Counted from the first letter of the stretch, positions 24,597-32,959 are shown. The stretch: DNA of 41,376 nt from Caldilineaceae bacterium SB0675_bin_29 (GCA_009843665.1 VYDA01000537.1:533-41908), one strand, 5' to 3'. Numbers and translations are program-made. The notes: generated from the letters alone by a model not told the origin.

Positions 24597-24690
24597 AGGG
24601 GCGCAAACCACAGGCGCAGTGGCATAACGGCCGCCCCGCCAGGGGTGCAGACATAGGCGCAGCATAGCCGAAACAGGGGAGAATCATGGC
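24597..24690 (+). repeat. Degenerate leader of terminase-like gene (copy 3)
   Basis: The block 'ggggcgcaaaccacaggcgcagtggcataa' and the following bases, ending with 'ggggagaatcATGGCAA', resemble the leaders at 493-591 and 13654-13752 in order and spacing. No terminase-like gene follows the ATG; the frame from 24686 encodes no recognisable product. The leader therefore survives, or moved, without its gene. Confidence 0.5.
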
Positions 24691-24874
24691 AATAGGGCAG
24701 GCGGATACCGGCGCCATCCTCCTCGCTCGCCTTCTCCGCTCGCCGCGGTGCGTCCGTCCAACCCGCCGGCACTGGCAATCACGGCAGCTGGCACAAAACA
24801 ACATCCCTTTTGTCTGGTATCAACGCGCGCAACCCGCCGGCCCTCCTTTCAATCCCCTCACGATTCCCTAACCC
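24691..24874. other. No gene seen
   Basis: Frames here are short and lack family resemblance. The sequence between the leader remnant and the end of the regulator gene holds nothing I can support. Confidence 0.4.
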
Positions 24875-25753
24875 CTAGCCCAGGCTGGGATTCGGCCAGG
24901 GAGCGAGAGACAGCGCCTGGCCGCCCTTACCCGCCAGCTCCTGGAAAAGAGCGGTCGTGACGCGGTCCTGGGGCACAAACGTGGAGAGATACAGCTCCCC
25001 ATAACCGCTGATGCTGGTGTTGGTAAAGACCGTGTACGCGACCGGCCCGTGCGCGCCGTGCAGGTAGGAATAGCTGCGCAGACGGCTGTAATCGTCGTAA
25101 CCGTCCTCGTGGCTGTCCGCCCACAGCCCGTAAAAGTCGGGATACGCGGACAGGGCGCTGAAAAGCTGCCGGAAGCGTTCAGTGTGCCGGTAACGCAGCG
25201 TCATGGCCCGCCACTGCTGCACATTGGCGAGAGCGATCGGCCGCCAGCCGCGCCCCAACATCTGGCGCAAGCGCCCATCGGGAGCCAGGAGAAAAGCGAT
25301 GTTGTTAGCGCCCGCGGCAGTTTCCCGGGCAGCCTTGAGTTGGGCCAGGTTCAAGTCGTGAAAGGCGAGCAGCGCGCGGTTGACGCCGATGACGTCGGCG
25401 AAGGGGTCCATGAGGAAGGCCGGCGCGCAGAGCGTGTCCAGCAATGCCCAGACCTGCGTGAACACCTCTTCACTGCCCAGGGCCGCGCGCACGAGCGACG
25501 CGTCCGTCACCTCGCTGGCCATGGCAAAGAACTCCCGGCGTTCGAAAGATGTGAGTTGAAAGGCCTGCGCCAGCCCCTCCAGGATCTGCCTGTCCAGCCG
25601 CGCCTGCTCGCCCCGCTCGATTTTGCCCACAATCCGCACGGTCAACCCGGTCTCGTCGGCCAGTCGATGCTGGCTCCAACTGTGTCCGCTGGCAAAGTCG
25701 ATCTGCTCCTTGCGCAACGCGGTCACGACCTGGCCGAAAGCCTTGTGCTCCAC
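24875..25753 (-). CDS. XRE-type regulator with MmyB-like ligand domain
   Basis: The 292-residue protein opens with a helix-turn-helix (about residues 25-75: SQHRLADETGLTVRIVGKIERGEQ, then LEGLAQAFQLTSFERREFF). A long C-terminal domain of the MmyB/MLTR type follows (LLDTLCAPAFLMDPFADVIGVNRALLAF and RYRHTERFRQLFSALSAY). In that family this domain is a PAS-like pocket thought to bind a fatty acid or similar ligand, so it is a one-component transcription factor. The GTG start follows GGGGGAGG. It is divergent from the SIMPL gene run, with about 580 bases between, and may control it. Confidence 0.8.
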   Translation of the reverse strand: MEHKAFGQVVTALRKEQIDFASGHSWSQHRLADETGLTVRIVGKIERGEQARLDRQILEGLAQAFQLTSFERREFFAMASEVTDASLVRAALGSEEVFTQVWALLDTLCAPAFLMDPFADVIGVNRALLAFHDLNLAQLKAARETAAGANNIAFLLAPDGRLRQMLGRGWRPIALANVQQWRAMTLRYRHTERFRQLFSALSAYPDFYGLWADSHEDGYDDYSRLRSYSYLHGAHGPVAYTVFTNTSISGYGELYLSTFVPQDRVTTALFQELAGKGGQALSLAPWPNPSLG

Positions 25754-26180
25754 GCCCTCCCCCTCATCATCGTTGCCGGCGCTCTCGAACTGATGCAGAT
25801 CCCAAAGGAGACCCGGAATCGTAGAACTGCGATTCGTTTTGCTGTTTTCTTCCTTCCGTCAGAAACGCGAGATTGGGGATCCTGATGCTGAACGAAGGTT
25901 CGAGAGTCTGTACTGCCCTCACCCATCCAGGTCAGATCCCCATAAGTTTAAGTCTACCACGTCCGTATGTAATTAGCGTGTCACCTCCCTCTTTTTCTGT
26001 GGCATTATAGTGCCAATATTGGGAAGTCCGTCTCCTTCCAGGACTTTGTACGACATTGCGACACGGAACCGCAGATATTAGCAGTCGAACTGCTTCTTGG
26101 AGGTCTATAACTTCCAACAAGGGAACAGTCTGAACTCCTGAGCCCGCTGATTCCTTCACCCAATGAGCTCCTGTCAAGCT
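25754..26180. other. Long divergent intergenic region
   Basis: About 430 bases between the regulator and the operator-like repeat hold no convincing gene. A minus-strand frame here (25932-26267) has no family resemblance. The region is long enough for promoters on both sides, but I can define neither. Confidence 0.35.
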
Positions 26181-26222
26181 ATATACCGATTTTGGTACAT
26201 AGCCCTGCCGAAATCGGTATAT
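26181..26222. promoter_or_regulatory. 12-bp inverted repeat, candidate operator
   Basis: ATATACCGATTT (26181-26192) is perfectly complementary to AAATCGGTATAT (26211-26222), with 18 bases between, so the arm centres are 30 bases (about three helical turns) apart. It lies about 110 bases before the SIMPL frame at 26332 and downstream of the divergent regulator's promoter region. This spacing suits binding by a dimer or tetramer on one face of DNA. A structural hairpin or recombination site is the alternative. Confidence 0.55.
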
Positions 26223-26331
26223 TTGCGCTGGCCAGTTCCCGTTGCAGGGGCGTAAGCTGTGCCCCACAACCGTATAGCGCCTTTCGCGCCGGCACAGTCC
26301 GGCAACAGCGGCCGAGACAAGGAGTCATGCA

Positions 26332-27043
26332 ATGCCCTACACCAACCCATTCAGAATGGCAGTCGACATCGGCATGATGCTGGCATTCGCCCTGACCGCT
26401 CTCTTCGTACTGCTTCCCGGAACGCAGCCTCTGCTGACAGACGCAGCCTTCCTGACATCGACGGGCACAGCGCCCCCGGCCTCGATGGCCTCGCACGCCG
26501 AGACCGCCGCCGGCAAGGGAGCCGTCAGCATCGAACCGCATGTGGCAACCGCGGCTATAGGGGTGGAAGTCCTGAGTCCAACCGTGAAGGAAGCCAGTTC
26601 AGCCGCCCAGGCCGTAATGACGGATGTCTGGGCCGCGCTCGTCGCCCAGAACGTTGACGAATCGGACATCCGCATCAGTCACCTCAACATCTTTGCCGAA
26701 CGCCTGGGTCCGGACGGCCTGCTCAATGAAAATCAATCGCGTTACCACGCCAGCAACACCCTCCACATCACGATTCGGGACCTGGACAGCATCGACGCCG
26801 TGCTGGATGCTGCGATCGCCGCCGGCGCCAACAACATATACAGCGTCGACTTCAGCCTGCCCGATCCGGCTGCGGTCGAGTCCGAAACGCACGCAGGCGC
26901 TGGCCCGCGCCCGCGCCAAAACTGACGAACCGGCGGAGCTGCTCGGGCTCAGAACCGCAGGCGTGCCGCACATCAGCGTAGTCCTGGGCCCGGGCCGCGG
27001 CTCGCCCCATCACACTCTTCGAGGCCTTCTAAGGGCAGGTTCA
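26332..27043 (+). pseudogene. SIMPL-domain (DUF541) gene, frameshifted
   Basis: The frame encodes a signal anchor (residues 9-36) and a SIMPL domain to residue 183 (AVSIEPHVATAAIGVEVLSP, DLDSIDAVLDAAIAAGANNIYSV), then goes out of frame. Compared with the intact paralog at 28264, the segment near 26890-26920 is two bases short (28 against 30 before GCCAAA), ending the protein at 26925. The rest (ARAKTDEPAELLGL, VLGPGRG) continues in another frame. The ATG has AAGGAG. The truncated 197-residue product could still be made. SIMPL proteins are exported and of unclear biochemical role. Confidence 0.7.
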
Positions 27044-27076
27044 AGGCAGACGAACAGGAACCCGGGAGGAGCACGC

Positions 27077-27244
27077 ATGGCCAGGGATTTCAAGAGTATG
27101 ACGCGTATCGAGTTGGAATCCGAACTGTCTGCCGAGCGCGCCGCAACACGGCGCAGCCATGCAGTGATTGTCATGATGGCCGTATTGGGATTCATGATGG
27201 CTGTGCTGGGAGCAGCTGGCACTCTGATGCCGGCCGCCGGTTGA
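27077..27244 (+). CDS. Small single-pass membrane protein
   Basis: The ATG at 27077 follows GGGAGGAGC. The 55-residue product has a charged cytoplasmic helix (FKSMTRIELESELSAERAAT), then a methionine/glycine-rich membrane helix (VIVMMAVLGFMMAVLGAAG). No family is recognised. It sits between the two SIMPL frames on the same strand. Confidence 0.6.
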   Translation: MARDFKSMTRIELESELSAERAATRRSHAVIVMMAVLGFMMAVLGAAGTLMPAAG

Positions 27245-27366
27245 AGCTGGTGACGCCTATTAAACGAACCCTCATCCTTACTGCCGTTCAAACGGCGCAA
27301 CACAGCATCAGACCGCGATCCCGCTTCATGGCCTCCCAGTAAATCTCTTACGCCAAGGAGGAAAAC

Positions 27367-28008
27367 ATGAGGATGAAACTTTCAGGCAATGACAGGATAT
27401 GGGGACTGGCAACTGCGGGCGTAACGCTGAGTTTCTTCATCTGGGGGTTTCAGGGATCGGGGCCGCTGATCATACTTGCAATCATCTCCTGCATCCTGCT
27501 CGTCCTCTCTTTCGCCGTTCCATCGAAATTCCAGCCGCATCTCTTTTCCTCTGTCATTCTGATGATGGTAGGTGTGCTCGTTGGCGTCTTCCTTGAAAAA
27601 CTGCTTGGCGACATCCCTTACATCTGGTGGGCTGTGTGCGCGTGGCCGCTAACTGCCGCCGCCGCCGGTCTGCTCCGGCCCTTTCCCTTCCTGAAAAGAG
27701 CATTCCCCCTCCTGAGAATGACGGCTGCAGGTGATGCCGGGAAAAACGCAGGAAGAGGGAACGTGAAGAACTACCGGCCCCAGGTCATTTCTATTCTCGT
27801 TCTGGGACTGGCAAGCACGATCGGCACCGCCGTGGCCCACCTGTTCAGCCTCTACACCCCCGACCTGTACGGATCGCGTAAGATGTCCGAGAGCTTTGGC
27901 CCTGTAGGGTACGCCTTCCTTTTCTGGATAGGTTCCGCCCTTTCCGTACTGCGCTTCGGCCCTTTCAAAACATATCTGCCAAAAGACCGGGAGGACGGCC
28001 AAACGTGA
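27367..28008 (+). CDS. Integral membrane protein, about six helices
   Basis: The 213-residue protein has hydrophobic segments near residues 12-28, 32-50, 58-78, 84-103, 136-158 and 175-193. A charged loop lies at 110-134 (LRMTAAGDAGKNAGRG). The ATG follows the ideal site AAGGAGGAAAAC. The pair at 31004 and 31323 looks like a split paralog: the first part shares LLxxxVPxKxxxH and the membrane pattern, the second shares RQPRILTLL-type and AHxLYL sequence. I know of no function. Confidence 0.7.
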   Translation: MRMKLSGNDRIWGLATAGVTLSFFIWGFQGSGPLIILAIISCILLVLSFAVPSKFQPHLFSSVILMMVGVLVGVFLEKLLGDIPYIWWAVCAWPLTAAAAGLLRPFPFLKRAFPLLRMTAAGDAGKNAGRGNVKNYRPQVISILVLGLASTIGTAVAHLFSLYTPDLYGSRKMSESFGPVGYAFLFWIGSALSVLRFGPFKTYLPKDREDGQT

Positions 28009-28104
28009 AGATTCCTGCCCGCCGGCTAGGAAGCCGCGGTCGTGGTTATCGTCCTCACACGCCTGCTCGATTTTCGATCATGGACTGCTCTCGAGAGGTT
28101 GATT

Positions 28105-28224
28105 ATGTCTGTCGCTGTAAGTGTGTTGCAGCCCTTTTCCGCGCCGGTCAAACAGGTTGCAGAGGCCGCCGGCTGTACCCCGGAAGCAGACGGAAACTCT
28201 GTTCCCTCCCCCGTAATTCTGTAA
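28105..28224 (+). CDS. Doubtful 39-residue ORF
   Basis: The ATG at 28105 follows GAGAGG at six bases. The peptide (MSVAVSVLQPFSAPVKQVAE, then a Cys/Pro/Ser tail) is mildly amphipathic and matches no family I know. It fills the gap between the membrane protein and the intact SIMPL gene and may be chance. Confidence 0.25.
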   Translation: MSVAVSVLQPFSAPVKQVAEAAGCTPEADGNSVPSPVIL

Positions 28225-28263
28225 CACAAATCGGGCAAATGCTTACACAAGGAGAACATCCGG

Positions 28264-29022
28264 ATGCAAAGCAGAAAATGGACCAGGACGGCGATCTGCC
28301 TGGCTGCAACCTCAACATTCATCCTGACGGCCCTGTACTTCGTCGCTACCCCCTATATGACGTCCGCCGCCCTGGCAAACGAAACGACGACCGCTTCCGC
28401 CTCCACGCAGTCGGTAACCGTTGTCGGCGAAGGCGTAGTCAACATCGAACCGGACGTTGCCGCCGCCAGAATCGGCGTCGTCGTTCTCCGCTCAACCGTG
28501 AGAGAAGCCAGTTCTGAAGCCGGCGGGATCATGCAAGCGGTTAAGGCCGCCCTGCTCGCGCAGAACATCGAGGAGAAAGACATCCAGACCAGGCACTTCG
28601 ACATTTCCGCCGAGCGCTATGGTCCGGAGGGACTGCTGCAGGAGGACCAGGTGCAGTACCATGTCCGCAATATCGCCTTTGTCACCATTCGCGACCTGGA
28701 CAACATCGGCGGCGTACTCGATGCTGCCATTGGGGCCGGAGCCAACGACATCGGCAGCGTCAGATTCAGTCTGGAAAATCCGGCTGCCGTCGAGTCTGAG
28801 GCCCGTGCCATGGCCGTCGCCGATGCCCGCGCCAAAGCGGAGGAACTCGCCGACCTGATAGGCGTAAGTGTTGGTGAAGTGACCGAAATCAGCGAGATCA
28901 TCGGGCACGGCGGCGGATTCTTCAACAATAGCTTTTCCGAAATGGCCTTGGCCGACTCCGCCTTCAGCATCGGGGAGCTCACGCTGGCGATGCAACTCCA
29001 GGTCACATACAGGCTCCAGTAA
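28264..29022 (+). CDS. SIMPL-domain (DUF541) protein, exported
   Basis: The 252-residue protein has an N-terminal hydrophobic signal (residues 9-37), then a complete SIMPL domain. The opening strand is SVTVVGEGVVNIEPDVAAARIGV, the central parts are NIEEKDIQTRHFDISAER and DLDNIGGVLDAAIGAGANDI, and the conserved helix is EARAMAVADARAKAEELADL, followed by GVSVGEVTEI. SIMPL proteins are usually periplasmic or extracytoplasmic and assemble into rings in some bacteria; their ligand is unsettled. The ATG follows AAGGAGAACATCC. It is the intact partner of the frameshifted gene at 26332, about 1.9 kb upstream. Confidence 0.85.
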   Translation: MQSRKWTRTAICLAATSTFILTALYFVATPYMTSAALANETTTASASTQSVTVVGEGVVNIEPDVAAARIGVVVLRSTVREASSEAGGIMQAVKAALLAQNIEEKDIQTRHFDISAERYGPEGLLQEDQVQYHVRNIAFVTIRDLDNIGGVLDAAIGAGANDIGSVRFSLENPAAVESEARAMAVADARAKAEELADLIGVSVGEVTEISEIIGHGGGFFNNSFSEMALADSAFSIGELTLAMQLQVTYRLQ

Positions 29023-29206
29023 AGATGCAAACAACCGGAGGGGGCCCGGTCGCACCTTCACCGCCTGTTTCGCCCGGTGCGCACTGTACGCAATGACCGA
29101 GGCGTTCGCCTGAACGAAATATGAACCCTGCCTGCACAATTCGCACCGCGGCTGATGAAATCACGGGTCCGTATCGCTGACAAAGCGCAAGGGAGAAACA
29201 TCCAAA

Positions 29207-29464
29207 ATGAATGAATCCTTATTCGGTCTGCTTCCAGGCTATGACGATGGCTACACCGACGACAACCGGCCGTCAAGGCAGCCCAGCCGGCAAACGCTCA
29301 GGAGCCTGATCACCGATTTCCAGACGAACCCGCTGCCCCTGCCCGTCTGGATCTGGAACTGCATTGTCATCTACATCATGATCAGCGTGTCATTGTTTCT
29401 GCTAAAGATCGGGGTCGTCATCCTGGTCGGGCTCCCCTTATTTCTCTTGAGACTTTTTGGATAA
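29207..29464 (+). CDS. Small membrane protein
   Basis: The 85-residue protein has a polar N-terminus (GLLPGYDDGYTDDNRPSRQ) and two closely spaced membrane helices (WIWNCIVIYIMISVSLFLLK and GVVILVGLPLFLLRLF). The ATG follows GGGAG. The gene ends 26 bases before the sulfatase ATG, so the two are probably co-transcribed. The family is unknown. Confidence 0.65.
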   Translation: MNESLFGLLPGYDDGYTDDNRPSRQPSRQTLRSLITDFQTNPLPLPVWIWNCIVIYIMISVSLFLLKIGVVILVGLPLFLLRLFG

Positions 29465-29490
29465 CGGTGAGACCAAATGGAGTCGTGCAT

Positions 29491-30885
29491 ATGTCCTCTC
29501 CCAACATCCTCTTTCTGATGACCGACCAGATGCAGGCCCGCGTCCTCGAACCGGACAACCCCTGCCGGACCCCCAATCTGGACCGGCTTGCCGCCGGAGG
29601 TGTGCGCTTCCGCCGCGCCTACACGCCCAACGCCGTCTGCTCGCCCGCCCGCGCCAGCCTGATGACCGGTCTGCTGCCCCACAACCACGGCGTCCTCTTT
29701 GTCGAGCACACCGTCGAAGCCGATCAGGCCAGGCTGCGCACGCCCTATCTCCACTGGGCCGATCAGCTGACCGCCGCCGGCTACGACACCGGCTACTTCG
29801 GCAAGTGGCATGTGGAGCGCTCCAACAACCTCTCCCGCTTCGGCTGGCAGGAGCAGGGCGCGCTCTTTGATAACCCTGACTGGGACGCCGCCCGCTTCTC
29901 GCTGGAACGCCATCTCGACGGCCCGCCCGGCTACCGGCCCAACCGCTTCTACGGCGTCTGTGATCTGCCCGCCGGCGAACGCGGAATGGGCAAAACGACC
30001 GGCGCCGCGCTCGCCTATCTGGACACGGTCCTGGCCGCAAGCGCGCCCTGGTGCTGTTTCGTCAGCTTCACCGAACCCCGCGATCCCTTCTACTGCCACC
30101 AGGACGCCTTCGCCCGGTACGACGTCGACTCGATCCCGCTGCAGCCAAACATCCACCACGACCTGAGCGGCCAGCCCAATCTCTACAAACGGGCCGCGCA
30201 GGTGTGGCGCGGCTGGACCGACCGCGAACACCGCGAGGCCGCGGCCTGCTACTACGCCTCCATCAGCGAGATCGACCGGCAGTTCGGGCGCCTTCTGGAC
30301 CGTGTGGAACGCGCCGGCCAGCTCGAAGACACGATCGTGGTGATGACGTCGGACCACGGCGAGCTTCTCGGCGCGCACGGGCTTTACTGCAAAAACATCG
30401 GCGCCTTTGAAGAGATCTACAACATCCCCCTCGTGATGGCCGGGCCCGGCGTGGCCGCCGCCGCGGTGAGCGACGCCCGCGTCGGCCTGCAGGATGTCGG
30501 CCAGACACTTCTGGATCTGGTCGGCGCGCCGCCGCTGGATGACATCGACGGCAGCTCCTTTGCCCCCCTGCTGGCCGGTCCCCATGACACCTCCGCCTGC
30601 CGGAAGGGATTCGCCGAATACCACGGCGGGCGCTACACGCTCACCCAGCGCATCCTGTGGGACGGGGACTGGAAATTCGTTCACAACGGCTTCGACTATG
30701 ACGAGCTCTACAACCTTGCCGTAGACCCCTTTGAGATGAACAACCTGGCGCAGGATCCGGCCCATGCCCGCAGAATCCAGGCCATGACCCGGCACATGTG
30801 GTCTATCGCCGTTGAATCCGAGGACCACAGCCTCGCCAACACCCACGACCCGCCGCTGCGTATCGCAGCCGCAGGACCGGGATAG
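29491..30885 (+). CDS. Sulfatase (arylsulfatase/choline-sulfatase type)
   Basis: This 464-residue protein is a type I sulfatase. The formylglycine motif CSPARAS starts at Cys50. NILFLMTDQ supplies Asp12 and Gln13 as metal ligands, GKWH gives Lys105 and His107, and SDHGELLGAHG gives Asp288 and His289, with Lys301 after. It hydrolyses sulfate esters once Cys50 is converted by a formylglycine-generating enzyme, which is not in this window. No signal peptide is seen, so it is probably cytoplasmic unless exported otherwise. The usual HxPF is replaced by RDPF near residue 197. An upstream GTG at 29467 is in frame, but GGAG suits the ATG at 29491. Confidence 0.92.
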   Translation: MSSPNILFLMTDQMQARVLEPDNPCRTPNLDRLAAGGVRFRRAYTPNAVCSPARASLMTGLLPHNHGVLFVEHTVEADQARLRTPYLHWADQLTAAGYDTGYFGKWHVERSNNLSRFGWQEQGALFDNPDWDAARFSLERHLDGPPGYRPNRFYGVCDLPAGERGMGKTTGAALAYLDTVLAASAPWCCFVSFTEPRDPFYCHQDAFARYDVDSIPLQPNIHHDLSGQPNLYKRAAQVWRGWTDREHREAAACYYASISEIDRQFGRLLDRVERAGQLEDTIVVMTSDHGELLGAHGLYCKNIGAFEEIYNIPLVMAGPGVAAAAVSDARVGLQDVGQTLLDLVGAPPLDDIDGSSFAPLLAGPHDTSACRKGFAEYHGGRYTLTQRILWDGDWKFVHNGFDYDELYNLAVDPFEMNNLAQDPAHARRIQAMTRHMWSIAVESEDHSLANTHDPPLRIAAAGPG

Positions 30886-31003
30886 AGGGCGTCGACATTT
30901 GGAAACGATTGTCCAATATGTGACCAGAACGGGACGCCTGCGGGCAAAATCGGACTGCTTCGCATACGTTTATAGTACTCTGCATGAGTGAAAGGAGATT
31001 GGG

Positions 31004-31360
31004 ATGCACAAGACAACCGTTTTGACATTTGTGCCATTTGTGGGAATGGCAATTGGCCTGATATGGGCAGGATTAATGTCATATGTCGCCGTTGCCGTAA
31101 TGCTGACGGCTGCTCTCCTTCTCCACTTCCTGGTGCCGGCCAAATATAATGGACACTTCGCTACGTTTGTAATTGTGTTTTTTGGCGGGTATCTATTGGC
31201 AGTTCTGGCAGAAAACATGCTTGGCGAGATTCCAGCTTGGACAGCTTGGACGTGGCTGGCGCTTTCACTCACTGTCAGTGTGTTTCTTCCTGTCCCGGAT
31301 TTCACCCGGAGAAACAACAGCAATGAAAAACCGCCAGCCCCGAATTCTCACACTTCTTAG
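31004..31360 (+). CDS. Small membrane protein, related to 27367 gene
   Basis: The ATG follows AAAGGAGATTGGG. The 118-residue protein has four membrane segments up to residue 102 and a polar tail. Segments such as LLLHFLVPAKYNGHF and LAENMLGEIPAW match LVLSFAVPSKFQPHL and LEKLLGDIPYIW in the 27367 protein. It therefore corresponds to that protein's N-terminal half; the C-terminal half appears in the overlapping ORF at 31323 in another frame, suggesting a split gene. Confidence 0.65.
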   Translation: MHKTTVLTFVPFVGMAIGLIWAGLMSYVAVAVMLTAALLLHFLVPAKYNGHFATFVIVFFGGYLLAVLAENMLGEIPAWTAWTWLALSLTVSVFLPVPDFTRRNNSNEKPPAPNSHTS

Positions 31361-31439
31361 CCTTGGAACAGGAGGCGCCATTGGCATCACCATCGCCCAC
31401 ACGCTCTACCTGGACGTTTCCGGCTCAGCCTGGCGGTGA
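31323..31439 (+). CDS. Small ORF, C-terminal-half homolog of 27367 protein
   Basis: The 38-residue product (MKNRQPRILTLLSLGTGGAI, then GITIAHTLYLDVSG) matches residues about 134-166 of the 27367 protein (NYRPQVISILVLGLASTIGT, AVAHLFSLYTPDLYG). It overlaps the 31004 gene by 38 bases in a different frame and ends early. It is either a separate membrane peptide or half of a gene broken by a frameshift and truncation. Confidence 0.45.
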   Translation: MKNRQPRILTLLSLGTGGAIGITIAHTLYLDVSGSAWR

Positions 31440-31615
31440 TCGGCGGCGGGCGGCCGTTTGAAGGAGCAAGCCCATGCGTGTACAACCTCAACCTCCGCAA
31501 GCAGGTCGGATTCACACCTGGCGCTGCCAGACCCGCGTTTCCAGGGACGACGCATGTCAATCGGGATTATGTGCCGTGCAATGCGGGTTAATGGGAAGAC
31601 AAAGGAGAAAACGCC
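31440..31615. other. Short leader region before lipoprotein gene
   Basis: No convincing gene. The last bases hold the ribosome-binding site of the next gene (AAAGGAGAAAACGCC). The open frame starting at 31474 runs through the lipoprotein gene in another frame and is not supported. Confidence 0.4.
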
Positions 31616-32161
31616 ATGTTGAAGAAGCTTCTGATTGCCGGGCTCGCGGTACTGATTACTGCCTGTGTGCCCATACCGCAGGAGACACCGGTAGCATTGA
31701 CTTCGACTCCGATTCCGCAACCTGTCCATACGCCCACTGGAACCGTTCAGCAAGGCGATTGCGTTATGCACGGTGGCAGCCCTGCTCCCACTCTTCCTGA
31801 CACGGATTGCAGAGCTTGGGAAATGCTCCACTCATTACTGTTTATGGCCGATATGATGGCGAACAAAAGTCAAGGCCCTACGGCATCAGAGCTCGTCGCT
31901 TTTGAAGAGGAGCTGTATCCCCTCTTTTTCCAGGCTCAACGCAACTGTGGCGAGTGGCTTGAACCATATGTAGATTACGAACCAATTACAGACTACCTTG
32001 GCATCATCATGGCGATAGGCAAGCAGGAGTATGATTATGACCCGCCCTCTTTACTCCAGTTTCTGATCGAGGGAGCTTCTACCGAAGAGTTTGCAGATCA
32101 ATCTGAATCGACCGGTTGCGTGAAAAATCTTTTCCTCCTTTTTGTCGCATACTCTGAATGA
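31616..32161 (+). CDS. CVPIP-family lipoprotein (duplicated copy A)
   Basis: The 181-residue protein has a signal sequence with lipobox LITAC, then VPIPQETPVALTSTPIPQP, a threonine/proline linker. The globular part has six cysteines (GDCVMHGGS, TDCRAWEMLHSLLFMADMM, QRNCGEWLEP, STGCVKNLF). It should be anchored at the outer face of the membrane. It is almost identical to the protein at 35522, including bases beyond the stop. No function is known to me; helical packing with disulfides is likely. Confidence 0.75.
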   Translation: MLKKLLIAGLAVLITACVPIPQETPVALTSTPIPQPVHTPTGTVQQGDCVMHGGSPAPTLPDTDCRAWEMLHSLLFMADMMANKSQGPTASELVAFEEELYPLFFQAQRNCGEWLEPYVDYEPITDYLGIIMAIGKQEYDYDPPSLLQFLIEGASTEEFADQSESTGCVKNLFLLFVAYSE

Positions 32162-32260
32162 CCGGTCATACATAAAGATGGCCCCCATCCCGAGAGCGCA
32201 CTGCTGTCAGGCAAGAGGCCGGCGGCATGGGAGAGTTCAGGAAGATATTTTTGGGACACG
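31616..32260 (+). repeat. Long direct repeat, copy A (about 645 bp)
   Basis: This segment is nearly identical to 35522-36166, 3906 bases downstream, covering the whole lipoprotein gene and about 100 bases after it. Differences cluster at the first few codons and near the 3' end. Beyond 32260 the copies diverge abruptly, exactly where a dispersed 'gatccgcggaggacgcgg' repeat begins here. Confidence 0.85.
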
Positions 32261-32345
32261 GAGAACGGCAACACCTTTTTGATCCGCGGAGGACGCGGAG
32301 GGGCGCGGAGAACGGCGAAACTTTTTCAGATCCTTGGAGGGGCGT
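32258..32345 (+). repeat. Dispersed 'gcggagg' repeat
   Basis: 'cacggagaacggcaac', then 'gatccgcggaggacgcgg' and 'ggcgcggagaacggcgaaac' form a purine-rich repeat. Its complement recurs at 40385-40490 and more loosely at 37795-37860. Here it interrupts the small-membrane-protein frame beginning MGEFRKIF (32227), which is intact for longer in the second duplicate at 36133. Confidence 0.6.
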
Positions 32346-32386
32346 CCTGCGGAGGATGCGGCGGGGCTGCATTTGTCACATATTGA

Positions 32387-32560
32387 ATGGCATTCGCCCA
32401 ATGTCAAGGCTACCTGACTTTGCCGCGCTGGATTGGCGATGCGTTCAGGCCGTATGCGGTCGATTCACGAGAACTGATTCTCATGCTCGTGCTGCCGTGG
32501 CTATGTGTTCAGTTTGCGTGGATACAGGTCGGGACAAATGAGAGAGGAAAAGCAAGATGA
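32387..32560 (+). CDS. Small membrane protein, coupled to next gene
   Basis: The ATG at 32387 opens a 57-residue protein (MAFAQCQGYLTLPRWIGDAF) with one clear membrane helix (ELILMLVLPWLCVQFAWIQV). Its stop overlaps the next ATG as ATGA, so the two small membrane proteins are probably translated together. It is too short for many gene-finders. Its own ribosome-binding site is weak, which lowers confidence. Confidence 0.5.
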   Translation: MAFAQCQGYLTLPRWIGDAFRPYAVDSRELILMLVLPWLCVQFAWIQVGTNERGKAR

Positions 32561-32751
32561 ATGACGATCTGTGGAGGTTTCCTTGGGGAACTTTTACGGG
32601 CGAGCAGGTGTGGGAGTTCACGAACTTCATCGAAAGCATTGAGGTCATCGTCCTGCCCGCTGTCTACCTTATTCTCGTTGTTATGGTTCCATCGGTAAGA
32701 ACATTGATCAATATCTGGTATGCCATCGGAGTATGGCTATTGGGCGGCTAA
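32557..32751 (+). CDS. Small membrane protein
   Basis: The ATG at 32557 follows GAGAGGAAAAGCAAG and overlaps the stop of the preceding small ORF. The 64-residue product has a polar aromatic start (DDLWRFPWGTFTGEQVWEF) and one or two membrane helices (IEVIVLPAVYLILVVMVP, TLINIWYAIGVWLLG). I recognise no family. Confidence 0.6.
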   Translation: MNDDLWRFPWGTFTGEQVWEFTNFIESIEVIVLPAVYLILVVMVPSVRTLINIWYAIGVWLLGG

Positions 32752-32959
32752 GAGCCAGAGATACGTACAGCCAAGTATATAGATCCCATATTTTTGGGAT
32801 GGAACCATTTCGGCACAACGGGCGTTGTTATCCGAGAGTCAAAATGGTCGGTCTCGAATGAATGGAATCCCGGTACCGCCAGAAATCCTGAGTGCCAGAG
32901 ATTCTATGAATCTCATTTCGCCCAACGATTAGCCATCTGTTTCAGAAAGGAAAAGGAAG

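Noticed and set aside
25049-25885. 278-codon plus-strand ORF
   Set aside because: Antisense to the XRE/MmyB regulator, which has a good start and recognisable domains.
29371-30846. Long minus-strand ORF of 491 codons
   Set aside because: It is the reverse-strand shadow of the sulfatase gene, whose motifs are complete on the plus strand.
31474-31800. 108-codon plus-strand ORF overlapping lipoprotein copy A
   Set aside because: Most of it lies in another frame of the lipoprotein gene; it is Cys/Arg-rich without a plausible fold.
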